26,006 nt of DNA from an uncultured Clostridia bacterium (GTDB lineage Bacteria; Bacillota; Clostridia; Christensenellales; Borkfalkiaceae). Position 1 is the first letter of the stretch, and each line of letters begins with the position of its first letter. The position numbers were made by a program, and so were the translations under genes. The notes beneath the pieces were generated by a model that did no database searches, was not told the DNA's origin, and saw only the letters and a program-made list of their open reading frames with translations. Below, piece after piece: positions 1 to 7,356 of the stretch. Location of the stretch: contig CAMAHZ010000004.1 in assembly GCA_945834965.1 (NCBI GenBank), positions 1-26,006 of the forward strand. Direction: 5' to 3'.

Positions 1-46
1 ATGGCGTGTTTGATAGCATTGTAACGTTAATTGCAGGGGCGGGTAT

Positions 47-1177
47 ATGCTACAGACGTTTTTAACCACGGTCAATGCGGTAGTGCCTATTATCCTGTTG
101 ATACTGCTCGGTTATCTTTTAAAACGCTTTAAATTTCTCAATCAAAATTTTATAAAGCTCGGAAATAAATTCGTGTTTAGAGTATGTTTGCCGTGCATGC
201 TTTTCATAAATATTTACGACAGTATGAAGAGCTTTGCAGATATAAACTGGACGGTTGCGATTTATGCGGTCGTAATGATTGTAGTTATCTTCGGGCTGGG
301 GCTTTTAACGGCGATTTTAACGACTAAAGATAACAAGCGCAGGGGCGTAATATTGCAATGTACTTTCCGCAGTAACTTTGCGATAATCGGTCTTACACTC
401 GTTGAAAGGTTGGGCGGAAATACGGCTATTGCCGGTATCGTTTCCGCATTTTCTATCCCCGTATTTAATATCCTTGCAGTTATTGCACTCTCAATTTTCA
501 CGGTCAAAGAACGGGCTGAAAATAGTGCGGCGGAAGGCGATTTAAATCAAGTCGACGGGGAAGGGGTTGCGTGCGAAAACGTAACCGGTGCGGCGGTCGT
601 AAAAAAACCTGCCAAAAGGAACAGCGTTAAGACTATTTTGCTCAATATAGTAAAAAACCCGTTGATTATCGGCGTGGTCGTCGGGCTTGTTTTCGTTGGC
701 ATAAGGGAAATAGAAGTTGCTGCTTGCGGCGTACCTGCAAATGAAATTCCCTTCCGCTTTGATACTCAGCTTAAGTTTCTCTATACCGCCGTTAAAGATT
801 TAAAGGCGATTGCGTCGCCTTTGGCACTAATCGTGCTTGGCGGTCAGTTTGAATTCTCTGCCGTAAAGGGTATGACTAAGGAAATAGTCGTTGCAACGTC
901 TTGGCGAATATTGTTGGCGCCTCTGCTCGGTATCGGCACGGCGATACTTCTAAGTTCGTTTACGCCTTTGCATTTCGGTACTGAAGTTTATCCTACGCTG
1001 ATTGCTCTTTTCGGTACGCCCGTTGCCGTATCGAGTGCGATTATGGCTGGCGAGATGAAAAACGACGAACAGCTTGCAACTCAGCTCGTCGTGTGGACGA
1101 GTATTATTTCAATAGTATCTATTTTCGCAATCGTATTCGTGCTTATGTCGTGCGGATTAATTGCGATAATATCTTAA
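47..1177 (+). CDS. AEC-family (auxin efflux carrier-like) membrane transporter
   Basis: A 376-residue integral membrane protein with about ten hydrophobic segments. It opens with the N-terminal pattern common in the AEC/Mem_trans family: a hydrophobic helix, then GYLLKRFKFL, then NKFVFRVCLPCMLF with a proline inside the second segment. A hydrophilic stretch near residues 155-200, rich in Glu, Lys and Ala, separates two membrane halves, as the central cytoplasmic loop does in this family. The second half carries the small-residue segments LALIVLGGQFEF and GTPVAVSSAIMAGEM. Known family members export or take up small organic anions such as malate; the substrate cannot be read from sequence. The ATG follows a G-rich stretch (GGGGC, near 36-40). 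The gene ends 17 bases before the flavodiiron gene, so the two may be cotranscribed. Family call is firm; function is only general. Confidence 0.87.
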   Translation: MLQTFLTTVNAVVPIILLILLGYLLKRFKFLNQNFIKLGNKFVFRVCLPCMLFINIYDSMKSFADINWTVAIYAVVMIVVIFGLGLLTAILTTKDNKRRGVILQCTFRSNFAIIGLTLVERLGGNTAIAGIVSAFSIPVFNILAVIALSIFTVKERAENSAAEGDLNQVDGEGVACENVTGAAVVKKPAKRNSVKTILLNIVKNPLIIGVVVGLVFVGIREIEVAACGVPANEIPFRFDTQLKFLYTAVKDLKAIASPLALIVLGGQFEFSAVKGMTKEIVVATSWRILLAPLLGIGTAILLSSFTPLHFGTEVYPTLIALFGTPVAVSSAIMAGEMKNDEQLATQLVVWTSIISIVSIFAIVFVLMSCGLIAIIS

Positions 1178-1194
1178 AAAATATAGGTGAATAA

Positions 1195-2337
1195 ATGATA
1201 AATAATGATATTTTATGTGTTGGCGTTGTAGATAGGAAAATCGACTTGTTTGAAGGAATGTATAGGGTTCCCGACGGCGTAACGTATAATTCCTACGTCG
1301 TCAAAGGTGAAAAGATATCGGTAGTCGATTCGGTAGACGCTCACTTTTCAGGCGAGTGGCTTTCAAATATAGATAAGGCGCTCGATGGAAAATCGCCCGA
1401 TTATTTGATTGTTCAGCATATGGAACCCGACCACAGCGGTTCGCTTTCCGCATTCGTTGAAAAGTATCCCGAAACGGTAGTGGTAGGCAATCAAAAGACT
1501 TTCGTTATGATGGGCGAGTACTTTGGGGAAGGTTTCCCTGCAAACAGGCTCGTGGTAAAGGACGGCGATACGCTCGATTTGGGCGGTAGGGTGCTTAAAT
1601 TTATTTTTGCCCCTATGGTGCATTGGCCCGAAGTTATGTTCACTTACGATGAGAATTCTGCCACCCTGTTTTCTGCGGACGCGTTCGGCGCTTTCGGCAC
1701 GGGCGACGGTTGGGACGACGAAGCACGCCGTTACTATATAGGCATAGTTGGCAAATACGGCGTTCAGGTAACTGCGGTGCTAAACAAGGTCGGCGGCTAT
1801 AAAATAGATACGATTGCGCCTTTGCACGGTCAAACGCTGTGCGGCGAAAAGCTTGCGCACGCAGTTGACTTATACAAGAAATGGGCAGGCTATCAGCCTG
1901 AGACGGACGGTGTGTTAATCGCGTATACTTCGGTCTACGGTCACACCAAGGCAGCCGCTCAGCTTTTATATGACGAGCTCGTTGCAAGGGGCGTAGACGC
2001 AAAGATTGTCGACCTTGCAAGAGACGACTGGGCAGAGTGCGTCGCTCAGGCGTTTAAGTATTCAAAGTTAGTCGTTGCAACGACGACGTATAACGCTACG
2101 ATTTTCCCTGCCGCAAGGGAATATATAGACAGGCTCGTTGAGAGAAACTATAAAAACAGGACGGTAGCGTTTATAGAAAACGGAACGTGGGCGCCCGTAT
2201 GCGCAAAGCTTATGCGTGCTCAGTTTGAAACGTGCAAGGATATTACCTTTGCTCAAAATTCGGTTAAAATTCATTCGGCGTTAAGTGCGGAAAGCAGGGC
2301 GCAGGTTATTGCCCTTGCCGACGAGCTTGCAAAATAA
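1195..2337 (+). CDS. fprA: FprA-family A-type flavoprotein (flavodiiron protein)
   Basis: Flavodiiron proteins reduce O2 to water, and in some cases NO to N2O, and protect anaerobes in the cytoplasm. The 380 residues contain a metallo-beta-lactamase-like domain (about 1-235) and a flavodoxin domain (about 238-380). The di-iron ligand pattern is complete: H75-x-E77-x-D79-H80 in HMEPDHSGS, then H143, D162 and H211. The FMN phosphate loop is TSVYGHT at about 245-251. Length is normal for the minimal class A form, with no extra rubredoxin or NADH-oxidase domain, so electrons must come from a separate rubredoxin or flavoprotein not seen here. The start has an AGGTGA Shine-Dalgarno at 1185-1190. 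Whether O2 or NO is the main substrate cannot be told from sequence. Confidence 0.95.
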   Translation: MINNDILCVGVVDRKIDLFEGMYRVPDGVTYNSYVVKGEKISVVDSVDAHFSGEWLSNIDKALDGKSPDYLIVQHMEPDHSGSLSAFVEKYPETVVVGNQKTFVMMGEYFGEGFPANRLVVKDGDTLDLGGRVLKFIFAPMVHWPEVMFTYDENSATLFSADAFGAFGTGDGWDDEARRYYIGIVGKYGVQVTAVLNKVGGYKIDTIAPLHGQTLCGEKLAHAVDLYKKWAGYQPETDGVLIAYTSVYGHTKAAAQLLYDELVARGVDAKIVDLARDDWAECVAQAFKYSKLVVATTTYNATIFPAAREYIDRLVERNYKNRTVAFIENGTWAPVCAKLMRAQFETCKDITFAQNSVKIHSALSAESRAQVIALADELAK

Positions 2338-2359
2338 AATTTTATAAAGGAAGAAAAAA

Positions 2360-2986
2360 ATGTCTAAACTAAAGCAACTTTTACAGGACTTCAAGAAGTT
2401 CATTTCACGCGGCAACGTAGTTGATATGGCGGTAGCGGTAATTATCGGCGGTGCGTTCAACGCAATCGTAACCAGCCTTACCAACAACATCATCAAGCCT
2501 TTAATCAACTGGGTAATCGCGTTGGCGGTCGGCGGCGACAGCGTAGGTTTAATCACTATGCTCAAGCCCGTATACACGAGCAGTGTTGCGGCTGACGGAG
2601 TTACGGTTACTAAAGCAATAGATATGACCAACTCTATCTATATCGACTGGGGTACGTTCATTATGAAGATAATCGACTTCCTGCTCATTGCAATCGTACT
2701 CTTCGTTATTATCAAAGTGTTTATGGGGCTTCAGAATGCGAGAAACGGTTTAACTTCCGAGTCTGCTAAGGCTGACCGCAAAAGGGCAAGGGCTATAAGG
2801 AAGGAAAAGGGTATAAGCTATAAGGAAGCTTTGGCTCAGGTTGCTCAGGAGAAGGCGGACGCAGAAAAGGCAGCGGCAGAAGAAGCCGCAAAGAATGCGC
2901 CTGCACCTGCGCCTACCACGGACGAGCTCTTAACCCAGATAAGGGATTTGCTTGCCGCACAGAACAACTCTGCAAAGAGCGAATAA
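2360..2986 (+). CDS. mscL: Large-conductance mechanosensitive channel MscL with long cytoplasmic tail
   Basis: MscL is a homopentameric safety valve in the cytoplasmic membrane that opens on hypo-osmotic shock. The N-terminal amphipathic helix and pore helix are typical: FKKFISRGNVVDMAVAVIIGG (residues 11-31), with the small-residue pore constriction AVAVIIGGAFNAIV. The second membrane helix is at about 98-122. The periplasmic loop (about 51-97) is somewhat long. The C-terminal bundle helix LLTQIRDLLAAQ is recognisable at 190-201. Between TM2 and that helix lie about 60 extra residues (about 125-187), first very basic (KADRKRARAIRKEKG), then Ala/Glu/Lys-rich and probably helical, then a proline-rich spacer. 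At 208 residues it is clearly longer than the usual 130-150. The ATG follows an AAGGAAG ribosome site. A factor-independent terminator closes the gene. Confidence 0.95.
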   Translation: MSKLKQLLQDFKKFISRGNVVDMAVAVIIGGAFNAIVTSLTNNIIKPLINWVIALAVGGDSVGLITMLKPVYTSSVAADGVTVTKAIDMTNSIYIDWGTFIMKIIDFLLIAIVLFVIIKVFMGLQNARNGLTSESAKADRKRARAIRKEKGISYKEALAQVAQEKADAEKAAAEEAAKNAPAPAPTTDELLTQIRDLLAAQNNSAKSE

Positions 2987-3003
2987 TCTTAATTAGTGCT
3001 ATT

Positions 3004-3040
3004 CCCGTTGCGTTTAGGCGCAACGGGTTATGCGTTTTTT
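3004..3040 (+). terminator. Factor-independent terminator after mscL
   Basis: A perfect 9-bp GC-rich stem CCCGTTGCG (3004-3012) and CGCAACGGG (3019-3027) with a 6-base loop TTTAGG, followed by TTATGCG and six T (3035-3040). It lies 18 bases after the mscL stop codon and should end the AEC-fprA-mscL transcript. The T tract starts 7 bases after the stem, slightly later than ideal. Confidence 0.85.
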
Positions 3041-3104
3041 GGGAATTTACGCTCAAATAAAAAAATATTGTGTCTAAAAAATTAAAATTCTTAATTTAAA
3101 CACT

Positions 3105-3133
3105 TTTCTTTTATCAACATATTGTGTTATAAT
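3105..3133 (+). promoter_or_regulatory. Putative rightward promoter with extended -10, overlapping a repeated ATATTGTGT element
   Basis: TATAAT at 3128-3133 is preceded by TGTGT (3123-3127), giving a Gram-positive extended -10. The -35 at the usual 17-bp distance is weak (TTTCTT, 3105-3110). The same TGTGTTATAAT 11-mer is used in the stronger nrdR and rimP promoters. Transcription would run antisense through the small - strand gene into purE, which is the only + strand gene downstream. It may therefore be a purE-cluster promoter with a leader of about 370 bases, or an antisense RNA promoter. Sequence alone does not decide. Confidence 0.5.
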
Positions 3134-3158
3134 CAAAATAGTCTTTGTAAATATTGTG

Positions 3159-3467
3159 TCAAACGGTAATAAAGGTCAATCCCGAACGGAATGCGGTTAT
3201 TGCAAACCAGACGTTAAAGACGGCAATGACGGGCAGAAGAATCATTAAAGTTATATCTTTAAGTTTAAATCTCGTTATAAACATCGTAACGTAGATTCCG
3301 ATTGCACCGCCAAGTATTGCGGAAAGTAACAGCTTTCCGTCGCCTGCGGTCGGTTTCGTTTCGTCAGTCGTAACGTCGTTTTTTATTGACAATAAAAGCA
3401 TTACGGAATAGACGTTTACTGCAATGATATACGTTGCAAAGAGTATATATAGCAATATCATACGCAA
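3159..3467 (-). CDS. Small membrane protein, DUF1294-like
   Basis: A 102-residue protein with three predicted membrane segments (about 4-27, 45-64 and 71-92). The middle part, GDGKLLLSAILGGAIGIYVTM, followed by a short basic loop (RFKLK), resembles DUF1294 proteins, in which a glycine-rich LLGG-type helix precedes a basic loop and a last helix. The canonical RHKT-type basic loop is weak here, so the family call is moderate. It is the only - strand gene in the window, lying opposite the leader region of purE. The longest start is TTG at 3467, with an in-frame TAA just upstream; an ATG lies at 3461. Neither has a well-spaced Shine-Dalgarno: AAAGGA is about 19-25 bases upstream. Role unknown; the start is uncertain. 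Confidence 0.6.
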   Translation of the reverse strand: MRMILLYILFATYIIAVNVYSVMLLLSIKNDVTTDETKPTAGDGKLLLSAILGGAIGIYVTMFITRFKLKDITLMILLPVIAVFNVWFAITAFRSGLTFITV

Positions 3468-3509
3468 TTAGTATGTATTAAATCAATCCTTTCAATACGG
3501 GGGTAAGTT

Positions 3510-4007
3510 ATGGCAAAAGTAGCTTTGGTTATGGGTTCTAAATCAGACCTTTCCGTCGTAAAACCTGCAGTTACGGTTTTAAAGAGTTTTGGGGTAGAAG
3601 TGGAAGTACGCGTAATTTCCGCCCACAGAACGCCCGACGAAGCGCACGCCTTTGCAAAAAGCGCAAAGGATAACGGAATAGAAGTTATCATATGTGCCGC
3701 AGGTAAGGCGGCGCATCTCGGCGGCGTGATTGCGGCTTATACAACCTTGCCCGTTATCGGCTTGCCTGTAAAAACGGATATGATGGGCGGGCTTGACAGC
3801 CTTCTTTCAATCGTGCAGATGCCTTCGGGTATTCCTGTTGCGACGGTGGGCGTAAACGGCGGCGAAAACGCAGGCGTGCTTGCCGCACAGATTTTGGGAA
3901 TCAAGTACCCCGAAATTGCAGATAAGCTTGCTGAGTACAAGCAGAATATGAAAGATAAAATAAACGCAGACGATTCCGCAGTTCAAAAAGAAGCGGAAAA
4001 TTTCTAA
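3510..4007 (+). CDS. purE: 5-(carboxyamino)imidazole ribonucleotide mutase (class I PurE)
   Basis: PurE converts N5-CAIR to CAIR in de novo purine synthesis. The 165 residues show the class I signature: MGSKSDLSVV at 8-17 (phosphate and ribose binding), SAHRTPD with the conserved His at 39, AAGKAAHLGGVIA with His 69, and GGLDSLLSIVQMPSGIPVATVGV at about 93-115. The usual GxxGAAHLPG is slightly changed to AAGKAAHLGG. Length is normal. A class I enzyme normally needs PurK to supply N5-CAIR; no purK is in this window, so it must be elsewhere or the substrate may form differently. The start ATG follows GGGGG at about 3499-3503. It is the first gene of the purine cluster and is separated from purC by a terminator-like hairpin. 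Confidence 0.95.
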   Translation: MAKVALVMGSKSDLSVVKPAVTVLKSFGVEVEVRVISAHRTPDEAHAFAKSAKDNGIEVIICAAGKAAHLGGVIAAYTTLPVIGLPVKTDMMGGLDSLLSIVQMPSGIPVATVGVNGGENAGVLAAQILGIKYPEIADKLAEYKQNMKDKINADDSAVQKEAENF

Positions 4008-4017
4008 CACGAAAAAT

Positions 4018-4040
4018 ACCCGCATACCTTGCGGGTTTTT
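4018..4040 (+). terminator. Terminator or attenuator between purE and purC
   Basis: A perfect 7-bp stem ACCCGCA (4018-4024) and TGCGGGT (4030-4036) with loop TACCT, running straight into a T tract (4036-4040). This is a compact and convincing factor-independent terminator, 10 bases after the purE stop and 38 bases before purC. Either purE is transcribed apart from the rest or read-through is partial and purE is made in excess. Confidence 0.82.
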
Positions 4041-4078
4041 GCATTAAAAAAACAATCTTCAAGGAGATAATTTAACAT

Positions 4079-4801
4079 ATGGAAAAGAAAGAACAGCTTT
4101 ACGAAGGCAAGGCTAAGAAAGTCTATGCTACCGAAAATCCCGACTACGTAATCGTATCCTACAAAGACGACGCAACCGCGTTCAACGGTCAGAAGAAGGG
4201 TACTATCGTCGGTAAGGGCGTAATCAACAATAAGATGAGCAACTATATGATGCAGATGCTCGAAAAGAAGGGTATTCCTACTCACTTCGTAGAGCAGTTA
4301 AGCGATAGGGAAACCGTCGTTAAAAAAGTTCAGATAGTTCCCTTAGAAGTAATTATAAGGAACGTTGCCGCAGGTAGCTTTTCAAAAAGATACGGCGTTG
4401 CGGAAGGCACTAAGCTTGCAGAACCCACTATCGAATTTTCATATAAGTGCGACGAGCTTAACGACCCCCTTATCAACAACTATCACGTATTCGCATTAAA
4501 CCTTGCTACCAAGGAAGAAGTTGCAACCATTACGAATATGGCGTTTGCTATCAACGAAGCAATGAAAGAATTTTTCAAGGAATTGAAGATTGATTTAATC
4601 GACTTTAAGCTTGAGTTCGGCAGATTCCACGACCAAATCGTGCTTGCAGACGAAATTTCGCCCGATACCTGCCGTTTCTGGGAAGCAGACACTTGGGATA
4701 CTACCAAGCACGTCAGCCTTGATAAGGACCGTTTCCGCCGTGATTTAGGCGGCGTTGAAGACGCGTACGCAGAAATTTTCAAGAGATTAGGAATTAAATA
4801 A
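4079..4801 (+). CDS. purC: SAICAR synthetase
   Basis: PurC joins aspartate to CAIR using ATP, giving SAICAR. The 240-residue chain matches the compact bacterial form. Motifs seen: YEGKAKKVY at 8-16 (ATP-binding strand and loop), IIRNVAAGSFSKRYG at about 92-106, DFKLEFGRF at 175-183, and DEISPDTCRFW at 191-201 with the acidic metal and substrate residues. The start is set by a strong AAGGAG upstream of the ATG at a good distance. It follows the purE terminator hairpin and is followed by 90 bases before purF, in which I see no gene and no clear promoter. Confidence 0.97.
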   Translation: MEKKEQLYEGKAKKVYATENPDYVIVSYKDDATAFNGQKKGTIVGKGVINNKMSNYMMQMLEKKGIPTHFVEQLSDRETVVKKVQIVPLEVIIRNVAAGSFSKRYGVAEGTKLAEPTIEFSYKCDELNDPLINNYHVFALNLATKEEVATITNMAFAINEAMKEFFKELKIDLIDFKLEFGRFHDQIVLADEISPDTCRFWEADTWDTTKHVSLDKDRFRRDLGGVEDAYAEIFKRLGIK

Positions 4802-4891
4802 GCGTAACAGGTAAGACGAATAAAAAGGATAAAAACTCGTTAAAAGTCTATGAGAGAGCAGCGTATTTAAAATAAAGAAGATTTTTAAACG

Positions 4892-6319
4892 ATGTATTTG
4901 AGAACAGAAAAACTTCCTTTTGACAGTATGCACGAAGAGTGCGGCGTGTTCGGCGTCTATTCGCAGGAAAACAGAAACGTAGCTTATTCCGTCTATTACG
5001 GGTTATACGCTCTGCAACACCGTGGGCAGGAAAGTGCAGGTATTGCCGTATCGTTTGCCGATAAAATATCTTACCATAAAGGTATGGGGTTAGTGTCGGA
5101 AATATTTGCAAACGGCAAGCTTGACGAACTGCCCGAAGGCGATATCGCAATAGGTCACGTCCGTTACTCAACGACAGGCGCAAGCCAACTTCTCAACGCA
5201 CAACCCGTCGTATTTACGGGCAAATGCGGCAAAATGGCGCTTGCGCATAACGGAAATTTAACTAATACTAAACAGCTTCGCAAAGAACTCGTTGCGGCGA
5301 ACGCAGTCTTTCAGACGACAATAGATTCCGAAGTTATGGCGGTTATGATAAACAGCCTTTCGGATGGCGATATTTTGACGGGTGTAAGGCGTGCCTGCCC
5401 AAAATTTAAGGGGTCGTACGCACTCGTTATTATGACGACTGACAAGCTGATTGCCGTACGCGACCCGTACGGTATCCGCCCTTTGTGTATAGGTATGGCA
5501 ATCGACGATTACGTCGTTGCAAGCGAGAGCTGTGCGCTCGACGCAGTCAGCGCAACTTACCTTCGGGACGTAAAGCCGGGTGAAATCGTCGTAATCGACA
5601 GCAACGGCTTGCACTCGTATATGATGGACGACCTTCCCAAATGCAGTCAGATGTGCATTTTCGAATACGTCTATTTTGCCCGTCACGATACGGTTATGGA
5701 CGGCTGCAGCGTATACGAAGCGAGAAAAGAAGCAGGCAGACTGCTTGCAAAATATTACCCCGCCGACGTGGATATCGTTTCGGGCGTACCCGATTCGGCT
5801 AACGTTGCGGCAAGGGGGTATTCCGAGCAGAGCGGTGTTCCCTTCGTTGAAGCGCTTGCTAAAAACAGGTACGTCGGAAGGACGTTCATTCAACCTGACC
5901 AAAGGCAAAGGGAAAACAGCTTGAACGTAAAAATGAACGCATTGCGTTCAAACGTAAACGGCAAAAAGCTTCTTATTATCGACGACTCTATCGTCCGTGG
6001 AACGACGATGAAAAAAATAGTAAAAATGCTCAGGGACGCAGGCGCAACGGAAGTGCATATAAGGATATGTTCGCCGATGGTTAAGCACCCTTGCCACCTG
6101 GGTATAGATATTCAGACTTATTCTCAGCTTATTGCCGCATACAGAAACGAAGAAGCGGTATGCGAAAAGATAGGGGCGGATAGTTTGAAATATTTGTCGG
6201 TTGAGCACCTGCTTGAAACGTGCAAATCGGCAAACGTAGGCTTTTGCCTTGGTTGCTTTACGGGCGAATATCCCTATTCCCCCGAAGGCGACGAAACGGA
6301 TAAATTAAAATTTGATTAA
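4892..6319 (+). CDS. purF: Amidophosphoribosyltransferase (PRPP amidotransferase), Fe-S type
   Basis: PurF catalyses the first committed step: PRPP plus glutamine to phosphoribosylamine. The 475-residue precursor has a 16-residue propeptide (ending MHEE) before the nucleophile Cys17 of CGVFGVYS. The class II glutaminase domain (17 to about 250) carries QHRGQESAGI and HNGNLTN. The PRPP domain has LLIIDDSIVRGTT at 360-372. Cysteines 255, 401, 452 and 455 match the four [4Fe-4S] ligands of the Bacillus-type enzyme (MCIFEYVYF, HPC, FCLGC), so an oxygen-labile cluster and propeptide processing are expected. The ATG has only a weak AAAGAAG ribosome site about 11 bases away. An internal ATG at codon 13 would shorten the propeptide to three residues, so the first ATG is preferred. 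Confidence 0.96.
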   Translation: MYLRTEKLPFDSMHEECGVFGVYSQENRNVAYSVYYGLYALQHRGQESAGIAVSFADKISYHKGMGLVSEIFANGKLDELPEGDIAIGHVRYSTTGASQLLNAQPVVFTGKCGKMALAHNGNLTNTKQLRKELVAANAVFQTTIDSEVMAVMINSLSDGDILTGVRRACPKFKGSYALVIMTTDKLIAVRDPYGIRPLCIGMAIDDYVVASESCALDAVSATYLRDVKPGEIVVIDSNGLHSYMMDDLPKCSQMCIFEYVYFARHDTVMDGCSVYEARKEAGRLLAKYYPADVDIVSGVPDSANVAARGYSEQSGVPFVEALAKNRYVGRTFIQPDQRQRENSLNVKMNALRSNVNGKKLLIIDDSIVRGTTMKKIVKMLRDAGATEVHIRICSPMVKHPCHLGIDIQTYSQLIAAYRNEEAVCEKIGADSLKYLSVEHLLETCKSANVGFCLGCFTGEYPYSPEGDETDKLKFD

Positions 6320-6336
6320 AACGTTAGGAGAAAATA

Positions 6337-7356
6337 ATGGCTATTTCTTACAAGGACAGCGGCGTTGACGTAGAGCGCGGCTATGAGGCGGTTAAACTTA
6401 TGCGTAAACACGTTCAGTCTACTTATACTGAAGGTGTTTTGGGCGATATAGGCAGTTTCGGCGGTTTCTTCCAGATGCCTAAGGGTATGAAGGACCCCGT
6501 TTTGGTTGCCGGAACCGACGGCGTAGGTACTAAGCTTAAGTACGCTTTTATTGCAGACAAGCACGACACAATCGGTATCGACGCAGTAGCAATGTGCGTA
6601 AACGATATAGTTTGTCAGGGTGCAAAGCCCTTGTTCTTCTTGGACTATTTTGCAACCGGCAAGCTTTCCCCTGAAACGGTTGCAACCGTCGTATCGGGCG
6701 TTGCAGAAGGTTGCCGCCAGAGCGGTGCAGCTTTAATCGGTGGCGAAACGGCTGAAATGCCCGGATTCTATTCCGAAGGCGAATACGATATCGCAGGTTT
6801 TTCCGTCGGCGTAGTAGACAGGAAAAAGGTAATCAACGGTAGTAAGATTAAGTCCGGCGACGTACTTATCGGTATAAAGTCCAGCGGTATCCATTCCAAC
6901 GGTTATTCCTTAGTAAGAAAGCTTTGGGGCGAAAATAAGGAAGAGCTTGAAAAGTACGACGAAAGGTTGGGTTGCAGAATTATCGACGCACTCTTAACCC
7001 CCACGAAGATATACGTTAATTCTATCCTTGCGCTTATCGAAAAGGTAAAGGTCAAGGGTATCGCTCATATTACGGGCGGCGGCTTTATCGAAAATATTCC
7101 CAGAATTTTCCCCGAAGGCATCGGTTGCAGAATAGACACTAAGTCCTACGAAGTACCTGCGCTCTTCAAGATTATGCAGGAAAAGGCTAAGCTTACAAAG
7201 CAGCAGATTTACAACACCTTCAATATGGGTATCGGTATGGTCGTCTGCGTTGCTAAAAAGGACGTGGATGCAACCATTGCTCAGCTTGAAAGCACGGGCG
7301 AAAGCTGCGTAGTTATCGGTAAGACTTGTAAAGGTAGCGGAGTTAAGCTCGTATGA
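6337..7356 (+). CDS. purM: Phosphoribosylformylglycinamidine cyclo-ligase (AIR synthetase)
   Basis: PurM closes the imidazole ring, turning FGAM into AIR with ATP. The 339 residues have the full family pattern: YKDSGVD at 5-11, the glycine-rich GTDGVGTK loop at 59-66, the CVNDIVCQGAKPLFFLDYF block at about 87-105, GGETAEMPG at 135-143, and SSGIHSNGYSL. Length is normal. It starts after a good TAGGAG ribosome site, 17 bases after purF. Its TGA stop overlaps the purN start in an ATGA, so the two are probably translationally coupled. Confidence 0.97.
   Translation: MAISYKDSGVDVERGYEAVKLMRKHVQSTYTEGVLGDIGSFGGFFQMPKGMKDPVLVAGTDGVGTKLKYAFIADKHDTIGIDAVAMCVNDIVCQGAKPLFFLDYFATGKLSPETVATVVSGVAEGCRQSGAALIGGETAEMPGFYSEGEYDIAGFSVGVVDRKKVINGSKIKSGDVLIGIKSSGIHSNGYSLVRKLWGENKEELEKYDERLGCRIIDALLTPTKIYVNSILALIEKVKVKGIAHITGGGFIENIPRIFPEGIGCRIDTKSYEVPALFKIMQEKAKLTKQQIYNTFNMGIGMVVCVAKKDVDATIAQLESTGESCVVIGKTCKGSGVKLV

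Noticed and set aside
1..65. Possible C-terminal end of an upstream gene
   Set aside because: Two frames are open at the left edge (one stops at 22-24, the other at 63-65). The fragments are too short to choose between or to identify.
3468..3509. Guanine/adenine riboswitch or PurR box before purE
   Set aside because: The 42-base gap is too short for a purine riboswitch, and neither the conserved loop sequences nor CGAA-type PurR boxes are visible here or in 2987-3158.
4802..4891. Small gene or promoter between purC and purF
   Set aside because: No open frame with a ribosome site and no -35/-10 pair at proper spacing could be seen; it is treated as an untranslated spacer.
5258..5908. A 216-codon open frame on the - strand inside purF
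   Set aside because: It lies wholly opposite purF, has no recognisable domain and shows the composition expected of a shadow of a conserved gene. The same holds for other antisense frames, for example in purL (12019-12423) and infB (20374-20790).
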